DNA from: Chromatiaceae bacterium
GTDB taxonomy: Bacteria; Pseudomonadota; Gammaproteobacteria; Chromatiales; Chromatiaceae
NCBI GenBank assembly: GCA_012962365.1
Contig: DTXR01000763.1
Location: forward strand, 1-6,282
Reading direction: 5' to 3'
Length of the DNA: 6,282 nucleotides
The notes under the pieces are model-generated. The model worked only from the letters and a program-made list of their open reading frames with translations, made no database searches and had not been told where the DNA came from. Of this stretch, positions 1-5,415 are shown in pieces (the first letter of the stretch is position 1; every line of letters begins with the position of its first letter). Position numbers and translations under genes: made by a program.

Positions 1-100
1 GTGAAGCTCAGGGATGAGCTGAACAATCCGAACATTCTGTTTCGCAATCTACTTCGTCCAGACTTAATCAGAGGTTCCTTAAACGGGGTTTCCTGATTCC
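1..100. other. Upstream edge of gshA: possible insertion-sequence end or tail of an upstream reading frame
   Basis: One plus-strand frame is open from the window edge to a TGA at 94-96 (31 codons), while the other two plus frames stop at once. This could be the C-terminus of an upstream gene, but the peptide matches nothing I recognise. Read on the minus strand, positions 80-63 give GGAACCTCTGATTAAGTC, which resembles terminal inverted repeats of IS5-type elements (from memory, not searched). It is flanked on the gshA side by TTAA, a plausible target site. I see no convincing promoter and only a weak, distant GGGG (85-88) before the gshA start. No second inverted repeat or transposase is visible because the window ends here. 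Confidence 0.25.
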
Positions 101-1702
101 ATGCCTCTTGCTACACCATCGGTGCAGGAGCGGCTTGCCCTGATATGTGAGAAGGGCAATCCCGGGCTGCTGGCGAAAGGGCTGTTCGGCCTGGAGAAAG
201 AGAGCCTGCGGGTGGCGGGCTCCGGCGGTATTGCCTTGACGCCACATCCCAAGTCCCTGGGCGCCGCCCTGACGCATCCCAACATCACTACCGATTATTC
301 TGAAGCGTTGCTGGAATTCGTTACGCCACCTTTCCGGGAGTTTTCCGAAGCGCTGGATTGCCTGCAGAACCTGCATCTCTATGTTCAGGAGCATTTGCAG
401 GAAGAACTTTTATGGGCTACGAGCATGCCCTGTGTGCTGGCCGGAGAGGAGAATATTCCCGTCGGGCGCTATGGAAGCTCCAATCACGGCCTGATGAAAT
501 ACATCTACCGCCTGGGTCTGGGATATCGCTACGGACGGGTGATGCAGGTCATCGCCGGCGTGCATTTCAACTATTCTATCGCTGATGATTTCTGGCCCAT
601 GTATCAGAAACTTTCGGGCGAGAGGGGAAGTCTGCGGGAATTTCGTGATGTCCGCTACATGGGGATGGTGCGTAACCTGCAACGCTACGGCTGGATCATT
701 CCCTATCTGTTTGGTGCTTCGCCGGCAGTCTGCCGATCGTTCTTTACCGACAAAGAACCGGATCTGCTGGTATTCGATGACACCACCTATTACGAACCCT
801 ATGCAACCTCCTTGCGTATGGGCGATATCGGCTACCAGAATCGCAAAGAAGAAGGCATGGGCGTCAAGGCTTGCTACGACAGCCTTGCGGACTACGTGGA
901 AAGTCTGGCCTGTGCCACCCGAACCCCCTGTCCCGTGTGGGAAGAGATCGGGGTAAAAGTGGATGGCGAGTACCGGCAACTGAATGCAAACCGGCTGCAG
1001 ATCGAGAACGAGTACTACAGTTCCATTCGTCCCAAACAGCCTCCCGTGGACATGGAAACGCCGAGCCGGGCATTGAAAGAGAAGGGTATCCAGTATGTCG
1101 AACTGCGTTCGCTGGATGTCAACGCTTATCATCCTCTCGGCGTGGACGATCACCAGCTGCGCTTCCTGCATGCCTTCATGCTGTATTGCCTGCTGGCTTC
1201 CAGTCCTGAAATCAGTTGTACCGAGCGCAGGGAAATCGACCGTAATCTGATTTGGGTCGCGCAACAGGGCCGTGACCCTCTGTTGAAACTCCAGTGCGAC
1301 GGCAAGGCCGTATTGTTTCGGGACTGGGCAACGGCACTGCTAGATGCCATGCAACCGCTCGCCGATATTCTGGCAAAAGAAAAAAGAGATGATGGCTACC
1401 GGGACGCCCTGGCAATGCAGCGGCTGAAAGTGCTGGATGCAGATCAGACACCCTCAGGCCGCATGCTTCGGGAGATGCGGGGGAATGGCGAAGGTTTCTA
1501 TCAATTTGCGCAACGGCTGTCTCTCGAACAATGGCGGTATTTTTCAGCCAGGGAACTGGATGGCGCCTTCAGGGACAACATGCGGGAAGTGGGGCTGCTT
1601 TCTCTCAAACAGCAAGAAGAACTCGAAACCGGGGAAAAGGAAAGCCTGGACGACTTTCTGCAGCGCTACTTTGAAGGCCAGATCCAACCGGACACTTGTT
1701 AG
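101..1702 (+). CDS. gshA: Glutamate-cysteine ligase (gamma-glutamylcysteine synthetase)
   Basis: This enzyme makes the first, rate-setting step of glutathione synthesis: ATP-dependent joining of L-cysteine to the gamma-carboxyl of L-glutamate, in the cytosol. At 533 residues it is slightly longer than E. coli GshA (518) and collinear with it. Signatures visible are LEKESLRV (31-38, metal/substrate glutamates E32 and E34), TTDYSEALLEFVTP (63-76), GVHFNYS (153-159), PYLFGASPAVC (201-211), LQIENEYYSSIRPK (299-312) and YVELRSLDVNAYHPLGVD (332-349). These are the conserved blocks of the gammaproteobacterial type 1 family. The ATG at 101 gives an N-terminus of family-typical length before the first motif. 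Its ribosome site is weak: only GGGG, about 12 nt upstream. The gene appears monocistronic here and converges on the dehydrogenase 49 bp downstream. gshB is not in the window. The frame is intact and no key residue is missing. Confidence 0.97.
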   Translation: MPLATPSVQERLALICEKGNPGLLAKGLFGLEKESLRVAGSGGIALTPHPKSLGAALTHPNITTDYSEALLEFVTPPFREFSEALDCLQNLHLYVQEHLQEELLWATSMPCVLAGEENIPVGRYGSSNHGLMKYIYRLGLGYRYGRVMQVIAGVHFNYSIADDFWPMYQKLSGERGSLREFRDVRYMGMVRNLQRYGWIIPYLFGASPAVCRSFFTDKEPDLLVFDDTTYYEPYATSLRMGDIGYQNRKEEGMGVKACYDSLADYVESLACATRTPCPVWEEIGVKVDGEYRQLNANRLQIENEYYSSIRPKQPPVDMETPSRALKEKGIQYVELRSLDVNAYHPLGVDDHQLRFLHAFMLYCLLASSPEISCTERREIDRNLIWVAQQGRDPLLKLQCDGKAVLFRDWATALLDAMQPLADILAKEKRDDGYRDALAMQRLKVLDADQTPSGRMLREMRGNGEGFYQFAQRLSLEQWRYFSARELDGAFRDNMREVGLLSLKQQEELETGEKESLDDFLQRYFEGQIQPDTC

Positions 1703-1709
1703 GAAGTCC

Positions 1710-1726
1710 CTGCATGAATCATGCAG
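1710..1726. repeat. 17-nt perfect palindrome between convergent genes
   Basis: CTGCATGAATCATGCAG is perfectly self-complementary around a central A. It lies 7 bp after the gshA stop and 25 bp from the end of the convergent dehydrogenase gene. It could fold as a short hairpin in both transcripts, but no T-run follows on either strand, so it is not a standard intrinsic terminator. It may protect mRNA 3' ends, bind a protein, or be chance. Confidence 0.4.
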
Positions 1727-1751
1727 CGGCAGCCTTGAAGACCCAGGCGTC

Positions 1752-2609
1752 CTAATTTTCTCCGCCACCTGAAGCCTTCAGCATCAGCCTGTCCAGCATA
1801 CGCGTGGACAATAAGCGTTTCAGATAGCCAAACAGATAAGTAGGAAAAGTGACATAGTAGCGAGGTCGGGGGCGAGGGCTTTCCAGCGCATGAATGACCT
1901 TCTTCAATACGGCGTCAGGCCCCAGGGTAAAGGGTGCCGCATCCCCTGCCTTCTGCAGGCGTTCGATCTGCTTTCTGTATTGTGCAGCGTGATAACTGTT
2001 GTCCATGTCGATGTTTTTGATGAACATGGCATAGGCGTTGGCCCTGAACCTGCTGCGTATGGGGCCGGGTTCGATTAATGAGACATGGATGCCTGTGCCT
2101 GCAAGTTCCAGGCGCAGGGTGTCCGTGAGACCCTCCAGCGCAAATTTGGAACAGTTGTATGCCCCGCGATAGGGCATGGCGGCAAACCCCAGCACCGAAC
2201 TGTTCTGTATGATGCGGCCGCTACCCTGTTTACGCATGGCGGGAATGATTCGGCAGGTTAGGTCATGCCAGCCCAGCAGATTGGTTTCCAGCTGTGCCCG
2301 CAATGTGTCCCGGCTGAGGTCTTCCACCGCGCCTGCCTGGCCATAAGCGCCGTTGTTGAACAGGGCATACAGCCTGCCATCGGTGCGTCTCAAGACTTCC
2401 CTGACCGCTGCCTGGATGCTGGCTTCATCATCCAGATCCAGCTGAAGGCTTTCCAAGCCTTCCGCCTCGAGGCGGGTTACATCCGTTGTTTTGCGCACGC
2501 TGGCGAATACTCGGTAGCCGCGCTCTTTCAGCCCTTGTGCGACATGGTAGCCGATGCCGCTGGAGCAGCCGGTGATGAGGATACTGCGCTGTGAACTGGG
2601 ATCAGGCAC
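1752..2609 (-). CDS. Classical short-chain dehydrogenase/reductase, YbbO-like, probably NADP(H)-dependent
   Basis: The 285-residue product is a classical SDR with a Rossmann fold. Motifs are the dinucleotide loop TGCSSGIG (13-20), FNNGAYG (84-90; NNAG in most relatives), Asn110, Ser138, and YNCSK with Tyr151 and Lys155. That is a complete Asn-Ser-Tyr-Lys catalytic set. The basic residues after the second strand (ASVRK, 36-40) favour NADP(H) over NAD(H). The SLIEPGPIRSRF block and the C-terminal RYYVTFPTY...LKRLLSTRMLDRLM pattern resemble E. coli YbbO, an NADP-dependent aldehyde reductase, so aldehyde or lipid/retinoid-like carbonyl reduction is a reasonable inference; the substrate is unknown. 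The GTG at 2609 is chosen because it gives the usual ten-residue lead-in to ILITGC. No good Shine-Dalgarno precedes it. The open frame runs far upstream without a stop, but that part is antisense to two other genes. An in-frame TTG at 2666 is a less likely start. Confidence 0.9.
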   Translation of the reverse strand: MPDPSSQRSILITGCSSGIGYHVAQGLKERGYRVFASVRKTTDVTRLEAEGLESLQLDLDDEASIQAAVREVLRRTDGRLYALFNNGAYGQAGAVEDLSRDTLRAQLETNLLGWHDLTCRIIPAMRKQGSGRIIQNSSVLGFAAMPYRGAYNCSKFALEGLTDTLRLELAGTGIHVSLIEPGPIRSRFRANAYAMFIKNIDMDNSYHAAQYRKQIERLQKAGDAAPFTLGPDAVLKKVIHALESPRPRPRYYVTFPTYLFGYLKRLLSTRMLDRLMLKASGGGEN

Positions 2610-2647
2610 CGGTAAGTGTGTGGGTATCCGGAAAAGGGAGAATGGGC

Positions 2648-2656
2648 TATATTGTA
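2648..2656. promoter_or_regulatory. Overlapping divergent -10-like elements between the SDR gene and the 92-residue gene
   Basis: The 78-bp gap between divergent starts has TATATT on the plus strand (2648-2653) and TACAAT on the minus strand (2656-2651). These would place starts of transcription about 28 nt before the plus-strand ATG and about 35 nt before the minus-strand GTG. Neither has a good -35 hexamer at 16-18 bp, so the assignment rests on the -10 boxes and spacing alone. Confidence 0.35.
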
Positions 2657-2677
2657 TCTCATTCAAACTGAAGGATC

Positions 2678-2681
2678 GGAG
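2678..2681 (+). promoter_or_regulatory. Ribosome binding site that sets the start of the 92-residue gene
   Basis: GGAG lies 6 nt before the ATG at 2688. It supports that start over the upstream in-frame ATG at 2616, which has no such site and would put the start close to the divergent gene's GTG. Confidence 0.6.
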
Positions 2682-2687
2682 CCGGAA

Positions 2688-2966
2688 ATGCCCTTGAAAA
2701 AACTGGATGATGAACAGATGAAGCAGATCATCGCCCTTGCCGAAGCCATGCGCGAGAAAGGCCGGGACAAATACAAGATCGGCTATGCGCTGTTGTATCT
2801 GCTGGAACGCAACAAGCTTCTGGAAGAGGTGCGGAAACGGGCCGAATACTATGTGCGTTTTGGCCAGGGTGAGCAGGAACTGACCAATCTGCGGGTAGCG
2901 CTGGAAAAAATGCATGAGCTGGATGTGGTAGATGCCGATGATTCGTCCTTTTTCGTAAAGGAATAA
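2688..2966 (+). CDS. Small charged helical protein of unknown function
   Basis: I do not recognise this 92-residue product. It has no cysteine, signal peptide or transmembrane segment and looks cytosolic. It is rich in Lys, Arg, Glu and Leu and reads as mostly alpha-helical. A first amphipathic helix covers about residues 6-24, a longer one about 28-58 (containing IGYALLYLLERNKLLEEVRK), a third about 61-77, and the tail is acidic (LDVVDADDS, 79-87). The heptad-like leucine spacing in the middle helix suggests dimer or partner contact. Coding potential is supported by the GGAG ribosome site, a long stop-free frame with codon use like its neighbours, and its place in a gap otherwise lacking genes. 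It precedes fmdB by 95 bp, and fmdB seems to have its own promoter, so tight co-expression is not shown. A regulator or assembly factor is possible, but no function is assigned. Confidence 0.8.
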   Translation: MPLKKLDDEQMKQIIALAEAMREKGRDKYKIGYALLYLLERNKLLEEVRKRAEYYVRFGQGEQELTNLRVALEKMHELDVVDADDSSFFVKE

Positions 2967-2988
2967 ATCGAAGAATCCTATTCGATGT

Positions 2989-3019
2989 TTGGATGCCGCC
3001 ACTTTATTCGTGCTAAAAT
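2989..3019 (+). promoter_or_regulatory. Candidate extended -10 promoter for fmdB
   Basis: TGCTAAAAT (3011-3019) is an extended -10 element: TG, one base, then TAAAAT. A TTGGAT at 2989-2994 could be the -35, with a long 19-bp spacer that the extended -10 would offset. Transcription would begin about 35 nt before the fmdB ATG. Confidence 0.5.
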
Positions 3020-3050
3020 TCCCCGGTTTATTCCCTCGAGAATCTAAATC

Positions 3051-3056
3051 AGGAGG
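3051..3056 (+). promoter_or_regulatory. Consensus Shine-Dalgarno of fmdB
   Basis: AGGAGG, a perfect anti-16S match, lies 5 nt before the ATG at 3062. It fixes that start and predicts strong translation. Confidence 0.85.
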
Positions 3057-3061
3057 TTGCC

Positions 3062-3331
3062 ATGCCTTTTTACGAATATCGATGTGATGCCTGCGGGCAC
3101 GAATTCGAGGCGATGCAGAAAATGAGCGACGCGCCTCTTCAGGTTTGCCCGGAATGTGGTGAGCCAAAACTGGTGAAGCTGATCTCGGCCTCCGGCTTCC
3201 GTCTCAAGGGTAGCGGCTGGTATGAGACAGATTTCAAGTCGGGCAAGAAGAAGAACCTGGCTGAATCCGGCAAGAACAGTTCGTCGGGCAGCGGCGGAGG
3301 TTGCGGCGGCGGAAAATGCGGTTGTGGCTGA
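3062..3331 (+). CDS. FmdB-family zinc-ribbon protein
   Basis: This 89-residue protein begins MPFYEYRCDACGHEFE, the hallmark N-terminus of the FmdB family. Four cysteines, C8-x2-C11 and C29-x2-C32, form a zinc ribbon. The family is named after FmdB of Methylophilus methylotrophus, reported as a positive regulator of formamidase genes; the role of most members is unproven. Residues 40-57 (LISASGFRLKGSGWYETD) are the family's typical second block. A Lys-rich linker follows, then a Ser/Gly-rich tail ending CGGGKCGCG with three more cysteines (C81, C86, C88), possibly a second metal site. The gene lies 110 bp upstream of aspS, a pairing common in gammaproteobacteria, but is separated from it by a terminator. 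Its own extended -10 and strong ribosome site suggest independent, high expression. Confidence 0.93.
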   Translation: MPFYEYRCDACGHEFEAMQKMSDAPLQVCPECGEPKLVKLISASGFRLKGSGWYETDFKSGKKKNLAESGKNSSSGSGGGCGGGKCGCG

Positions 3332-3363
3332 CCGGAGTCTTCGGGTTCAAGGTTGAAGTTGTG

Positions 3364-3388
3364 ACACCCCGGTATTCCGGGGTGTTTT
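3364..3388 (+). terminator. Intrinsic terminator after fmdB
   Basis: ACACCCCGG (3364-3372) pairs perfectly over 9 bp with CCGGGGTGT (3377-3385) around a TATT loop, followed by a short T-run (TTTT, 3385-3388, then CATT). The T-tract is short, so some readthrough into aspS is plausible. Confidence 0.8.
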
Positions 3389-3400
3389 CATTGTGTATTA

Positions 3401-3428
3401 CCTGAATGATTGGATTCAGGAATTTTTT
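3401..3428 (+). terminator. Second terminator-like hairpin in the aspS leader
   Basis: CCTGAAT (3401-3407) pairs with ATTCAGG (3414-3420) across a 6-nt loop, and after AA comes T6 (3423-3428). The stem is short and has a 2-nt gap before the Ts, so it is weaker than the hairpin before it. It sits 14 nt before the aspS ATG, so it may act as an attenuator or leader structure. CCTGAA can also pair with TTCAGG at 3427-3432, which overlaps the aspS ribosome site. Confidence 0.45.
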
Positions 3429-3429
3429 C

Positions 3430-3433
3430 AGGA
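3430..3433 (+). promoter_or_regulatory. Ribosome binding site of aspS
   Basis: AGGA lies 8 nt before the ATG at 3442. It supports this start over the in-frame ATG at 3406, which falls inside the leader hairpin. Confidence 0.6.
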
Positions 3434-3441
3434 TTGGATTG

Positions 3442-5238
3442 ATGCGTAGTCATTATTGTGGCGAACCCGGCCTTGCCGAGGTAGATGAAACTGTCGAGCT
3501 TTGTGGGTGGGTGAACCGTCGCCGGGACCACGGTGGTGTGATCTTTATCGACCTGCGGGATCGTAGCGGCCTGGTGCAGGTGGTCTATGATCCTGATGTA
3601 GAAGATGTTTTTGCCACGGCGGAAAAGGTTCGCACGGAATACGTGCTGCGCGTGAAGGGGCGGGTACGGCGCCGCCCTGAAGGCACGGTCAACCCGGATA
3701 TTTCCACGGGTGAAATCGAGGTATTGGGCAAGGAGCTGGAGATTCTCAACGCCGCAAAAACACCGCCCTTCGTTCTCGACGATGAGGATGTTTCCGAAGA
3801 ATTGCGTTTGCGCTACCGCTATGTCGATCTGCGTCGCCCGGAAATGCTGCAGCGTATGCAGTTGCGCTCCACTGTGACGCGCCTGCTGCGAGAATATCTG
3901 GACAACAAGGGCTTTCTGGACATGGAAACCCCCATGCTCACCAAGGCCACGCCTGAAGGCGCCCGCGATTATCTGGTGCCCAGCCGCACTCATGCGGGGA
4001 AGTTTTTTGCTTTGCCGCAATCACCTCAGTTGTTCAAACAGTTGTTGATGATGTCCGGCATGGACCGCTATTACCAGATCGTTCGCTGTTTCCGGGATGA
4101 GGATCTGCGAGCGGATCGTCAGCCGGAATTTACCCAGTTGGATGTGGAGATGTCCTTTCTGGACGAAGAGCAGATCATGCAACTCATGGAAGAAATGATT
4201 CGCGGCGTATTCAAGGGCGCTCTGGATGTGGATCTGCCGGAACCCTTCCCGCGCATGACCTGGGCAGAGGCCATGGATCGTTTCGGTTCGGATCGTCCTG
4301 ACCTGCGCTGTCCCCTGGAACTGGTCGATGTCGCCGATTTGATGGAAAGCGTGGATTTCAAGGTGTTCTCCGGCCCGGCCAAGGATCCTGACGGTCGTGT
4401 GGCCGCGTTGCGCGTACCCCAGGGCTGCAAGCTCAGCCGCAAGGAAATCGATGACTATACCAAGTATGTCGGCATCTATGGCGCTCGTGGCCTGGCGTAC
4501 ATCAAGGTCAATGCGTGGAAAGAGAAAGGGCGCGAAGGGCTACAGTCCCCGATCCTGAAATTCCTGCCGGATGAGGCAGTAAATGGCATTATGGAGCGCA
4601 CCGGTGCCGAAGATGGCGACCTGGTGTTCTTTGGTGCCGACAAGGCGGCCATCGTCAACGAAGCCCTGGGCGCCCTGCGCGTGAAGCTGGGTGAAGACCT
4701 GGGGCTGATGGAGGGTGACTGGCGTCCCTTGTGGGTGGTGGATTTTCCCATGTTCGAATGGGACGCTGGAACCAAGCGCTGGACATCCCTGCATCACCCG
4801 TTTACCGCGCCCCAGGAAGCGCATCTGGAGTTGCTGGAATCCGACCCAGGCGCCTGTCTTTCCCGAGCCTACGACATGGTGCTCAACGGCACGGAAGTGG
4901 GGGGCGGCTCCATGCGTATTCATCGTGCCGCTGTTCAGGCAAAGGTGCTGAAACTGCTGGGTATCGATGAGCAGGAAGCCCAGGACAAGTTCGGTTTCCT
5001 GCTGCACGCCCTGGAATACGGCTGTCCTCCTCATGGCGGCCTGGCTTTCGGTCTGGATCGGCTGGTCATGCTCATGGCGGGCGCGCACAGCATCCGTGAT
5101 GTAATGGCCTTCCCCAAGACCCAGAGTGCCTCCTGTCTTCTGACCGAGGCTCCTTCAGAAGTCTCTCCCCAGCAACTGAGGGAGCTTTCCATCCGCCTGC
5201 GTGTTCCGCAGAAGGAGAAAGAAGTAGCTTCAGACTGA
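3442..5238 (+). CDS. aspS: Aspartyl-tRNA synthetase, probably non-discriminating (Asp/Asn)
   Basis: This class IIb synthetase charges tRNA-Asp with aspartate using ATP, in the cytosol as a homodimer. The 598-residue product matches the bacterial AspRS plan (E. coli 590). It has an N-terminal OB-fold for the anticodon (about 1-110, with [20 protein letters not shown]), a motif 1 region around [10 protein letters not shown] (157-166), [12 protein letters not shown] (171-182), motif 2 [18 protein letters not shown] (217-234), the bacterial GAD insert (about 285-420), and motif 3 [12 protein letters not shown] (533-544). The start at 3442 gives MRSHYCG, the usual N-terminus. His30 and Gly81 correspond to His31 and Gly83 of Pseudomonas aeruginosa AspRS, which relax anticodon recognition so that Asp-tRNA-Asn is also made for GatCAB amidation. 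E. coli has Leu at the first site. Dual specificity is inferred. The gene lies after fmdB behind two hairpins and is closed by two terminators. The usual downstream yebC-ruvC is absent. Confidence 0.98.
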   Translation: MRSHYCGEPGLAEVDETVELCGWVNRRRDHGGVIFIDLRDRSGLVQVVYDPDVEDVFATAEKVRTEYVLRVKGRVRRRPEGTVNPDISTGEIEVLGKELEILNAAKTPPFVLDDEDVSEELRLRYRYVDLRRPEMLQRMQLRSTVTRLLREYLDNKGFLDMETPMLTKATPEGARDYLVPSRTHAGKFFALPQSPQLFKQLLMMSGMDRYYQIVRCFRDEDLRADRQPEFTQLDVEMSFLDEEQIMQLMEEMIRGVFKGALDVDLPEPFPRMTWAEAMDRFGSDRPDLRCPLELVDVADLMESVDFKVFSGPAKDPDGRVAALRVPQGCKLSRKEIDDYTKYVGIYGARGLAYIKVNAWKEKGREGLQSPILKFLPDEAVNGIMERTGAEDGDLVFFGADKAAIVNEALGALRVKLGEDLGLMEGDWRPLWVVDFPMFEWDAGTKRWTSLHHPFTAPQEAHLELLESDPGACLSRAYDMVLNGTEVGGGSMRIHRAAVQAKVLKLLGIDEQEAQDKFGFLLHALEYGCPPHGGLAFGLDRLVMLMAGAHSIRDVMAFPKTQSASCLLTEAPSEVSPQQLRELSIRLRVPQKEKEVASD

Positions 5239-5275
5239 CATCAGCCGACACCACAAGACAGGAAAGCAAGCGCAG

Positions 5276-5312
5276 ACCGGCCTTTTCTTCTTTGAGAGAA
5301 GGCCGGTTTTTT
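5276..5312 (+). terminator. Strong intrinsic terminator of aspS
   Basis: ACCGGCCTT (5276-5284) pairs with AAGGCCGGT (5299-5307). The helix can extend inward by about five more pairs, including G-U, to a small loop. Six Ts follow (5307-5312). It starts 37 nt after the aspS stop. Confidence 0.92.
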
Positions 5313-5342
5313 CTTGTGTTGTCTTTGGTATGGGTGTTTCTA

Positions 5343-5369
5343 TTTGTGTCCGTGAGGCTAAGACACAAA
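5343..5369 (+). other. Hairpin competing with the bidirectional terminator
   Basis: TTTGTGTC (5343-5350) is complementary over 8 bp to GACACAAA (5362-5369), whose bases are also the 5' arm of the terminator at 5364-5399. The two folds exclude each other, an antiterminator-like layout. Since no plus-strand gene follows, a regulatory role is doubtful. Confidence 0.3.
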
Positions 5370-5399
5370 AAAGCCCCGAAATCCCGGGGCTTTTTTGTG
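5364..5399. terminator. Bidirectional intrinsic terminator between aspS and the convergent exported-protein gene
   Basis: CACAAAAAAGCCCCG (5364-5378) pairs perfectly with CGGGGCTTTTTTGTG (5385-5399), giving 15 bp around a 6-nt loop. The A6/T6 arms supply a T-tract in both directions. It begins 17 bp beyond the stop codon of the minus-strand gene and backs up the first aspS terminator. Confidence 0.92.
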
Positions 5400-5415
5400 A
5401 TGTATCTCAGCCGTG

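Noticed and set aside
410..1264. Long minus-strand open frame inside gshA (284 residues)
   Set aside because: It is fully antisense to a well-conserved gene, the peptide matches nothing recognisable, and it is a by-product of gshA codon use.
2967..2990. Hairpin ATCGAA/TTCGAT after the 92-residue gene as a terminator
   Set aside because: The stem is only 6 bp and AT-rich, with just GTTT following; too weak to call.
2610..3167. Upstream extension of the SDR reading frame, giving a 471-residue protein
   Set aside because: The extra residues lie antisense to the 92-residue gene and the start of fmdB, have no family similarity, and the SDR fold needs only a short lead-in from the GTG at 2609.
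3406..3441. Alternative aspS start at the ATG at 3406
   Set aside because: It lies within the leader hairpin and adds 12 non-conserved residues; the family starts at M-R-x-x-Y-C-G, encoded from 3442.
4540..5088. Long minus-strand open frame inside aspS (182 residues)
   Set aside because: It is antisense to conserved AspRS motifs, with no ribosome site or recognisable domain.
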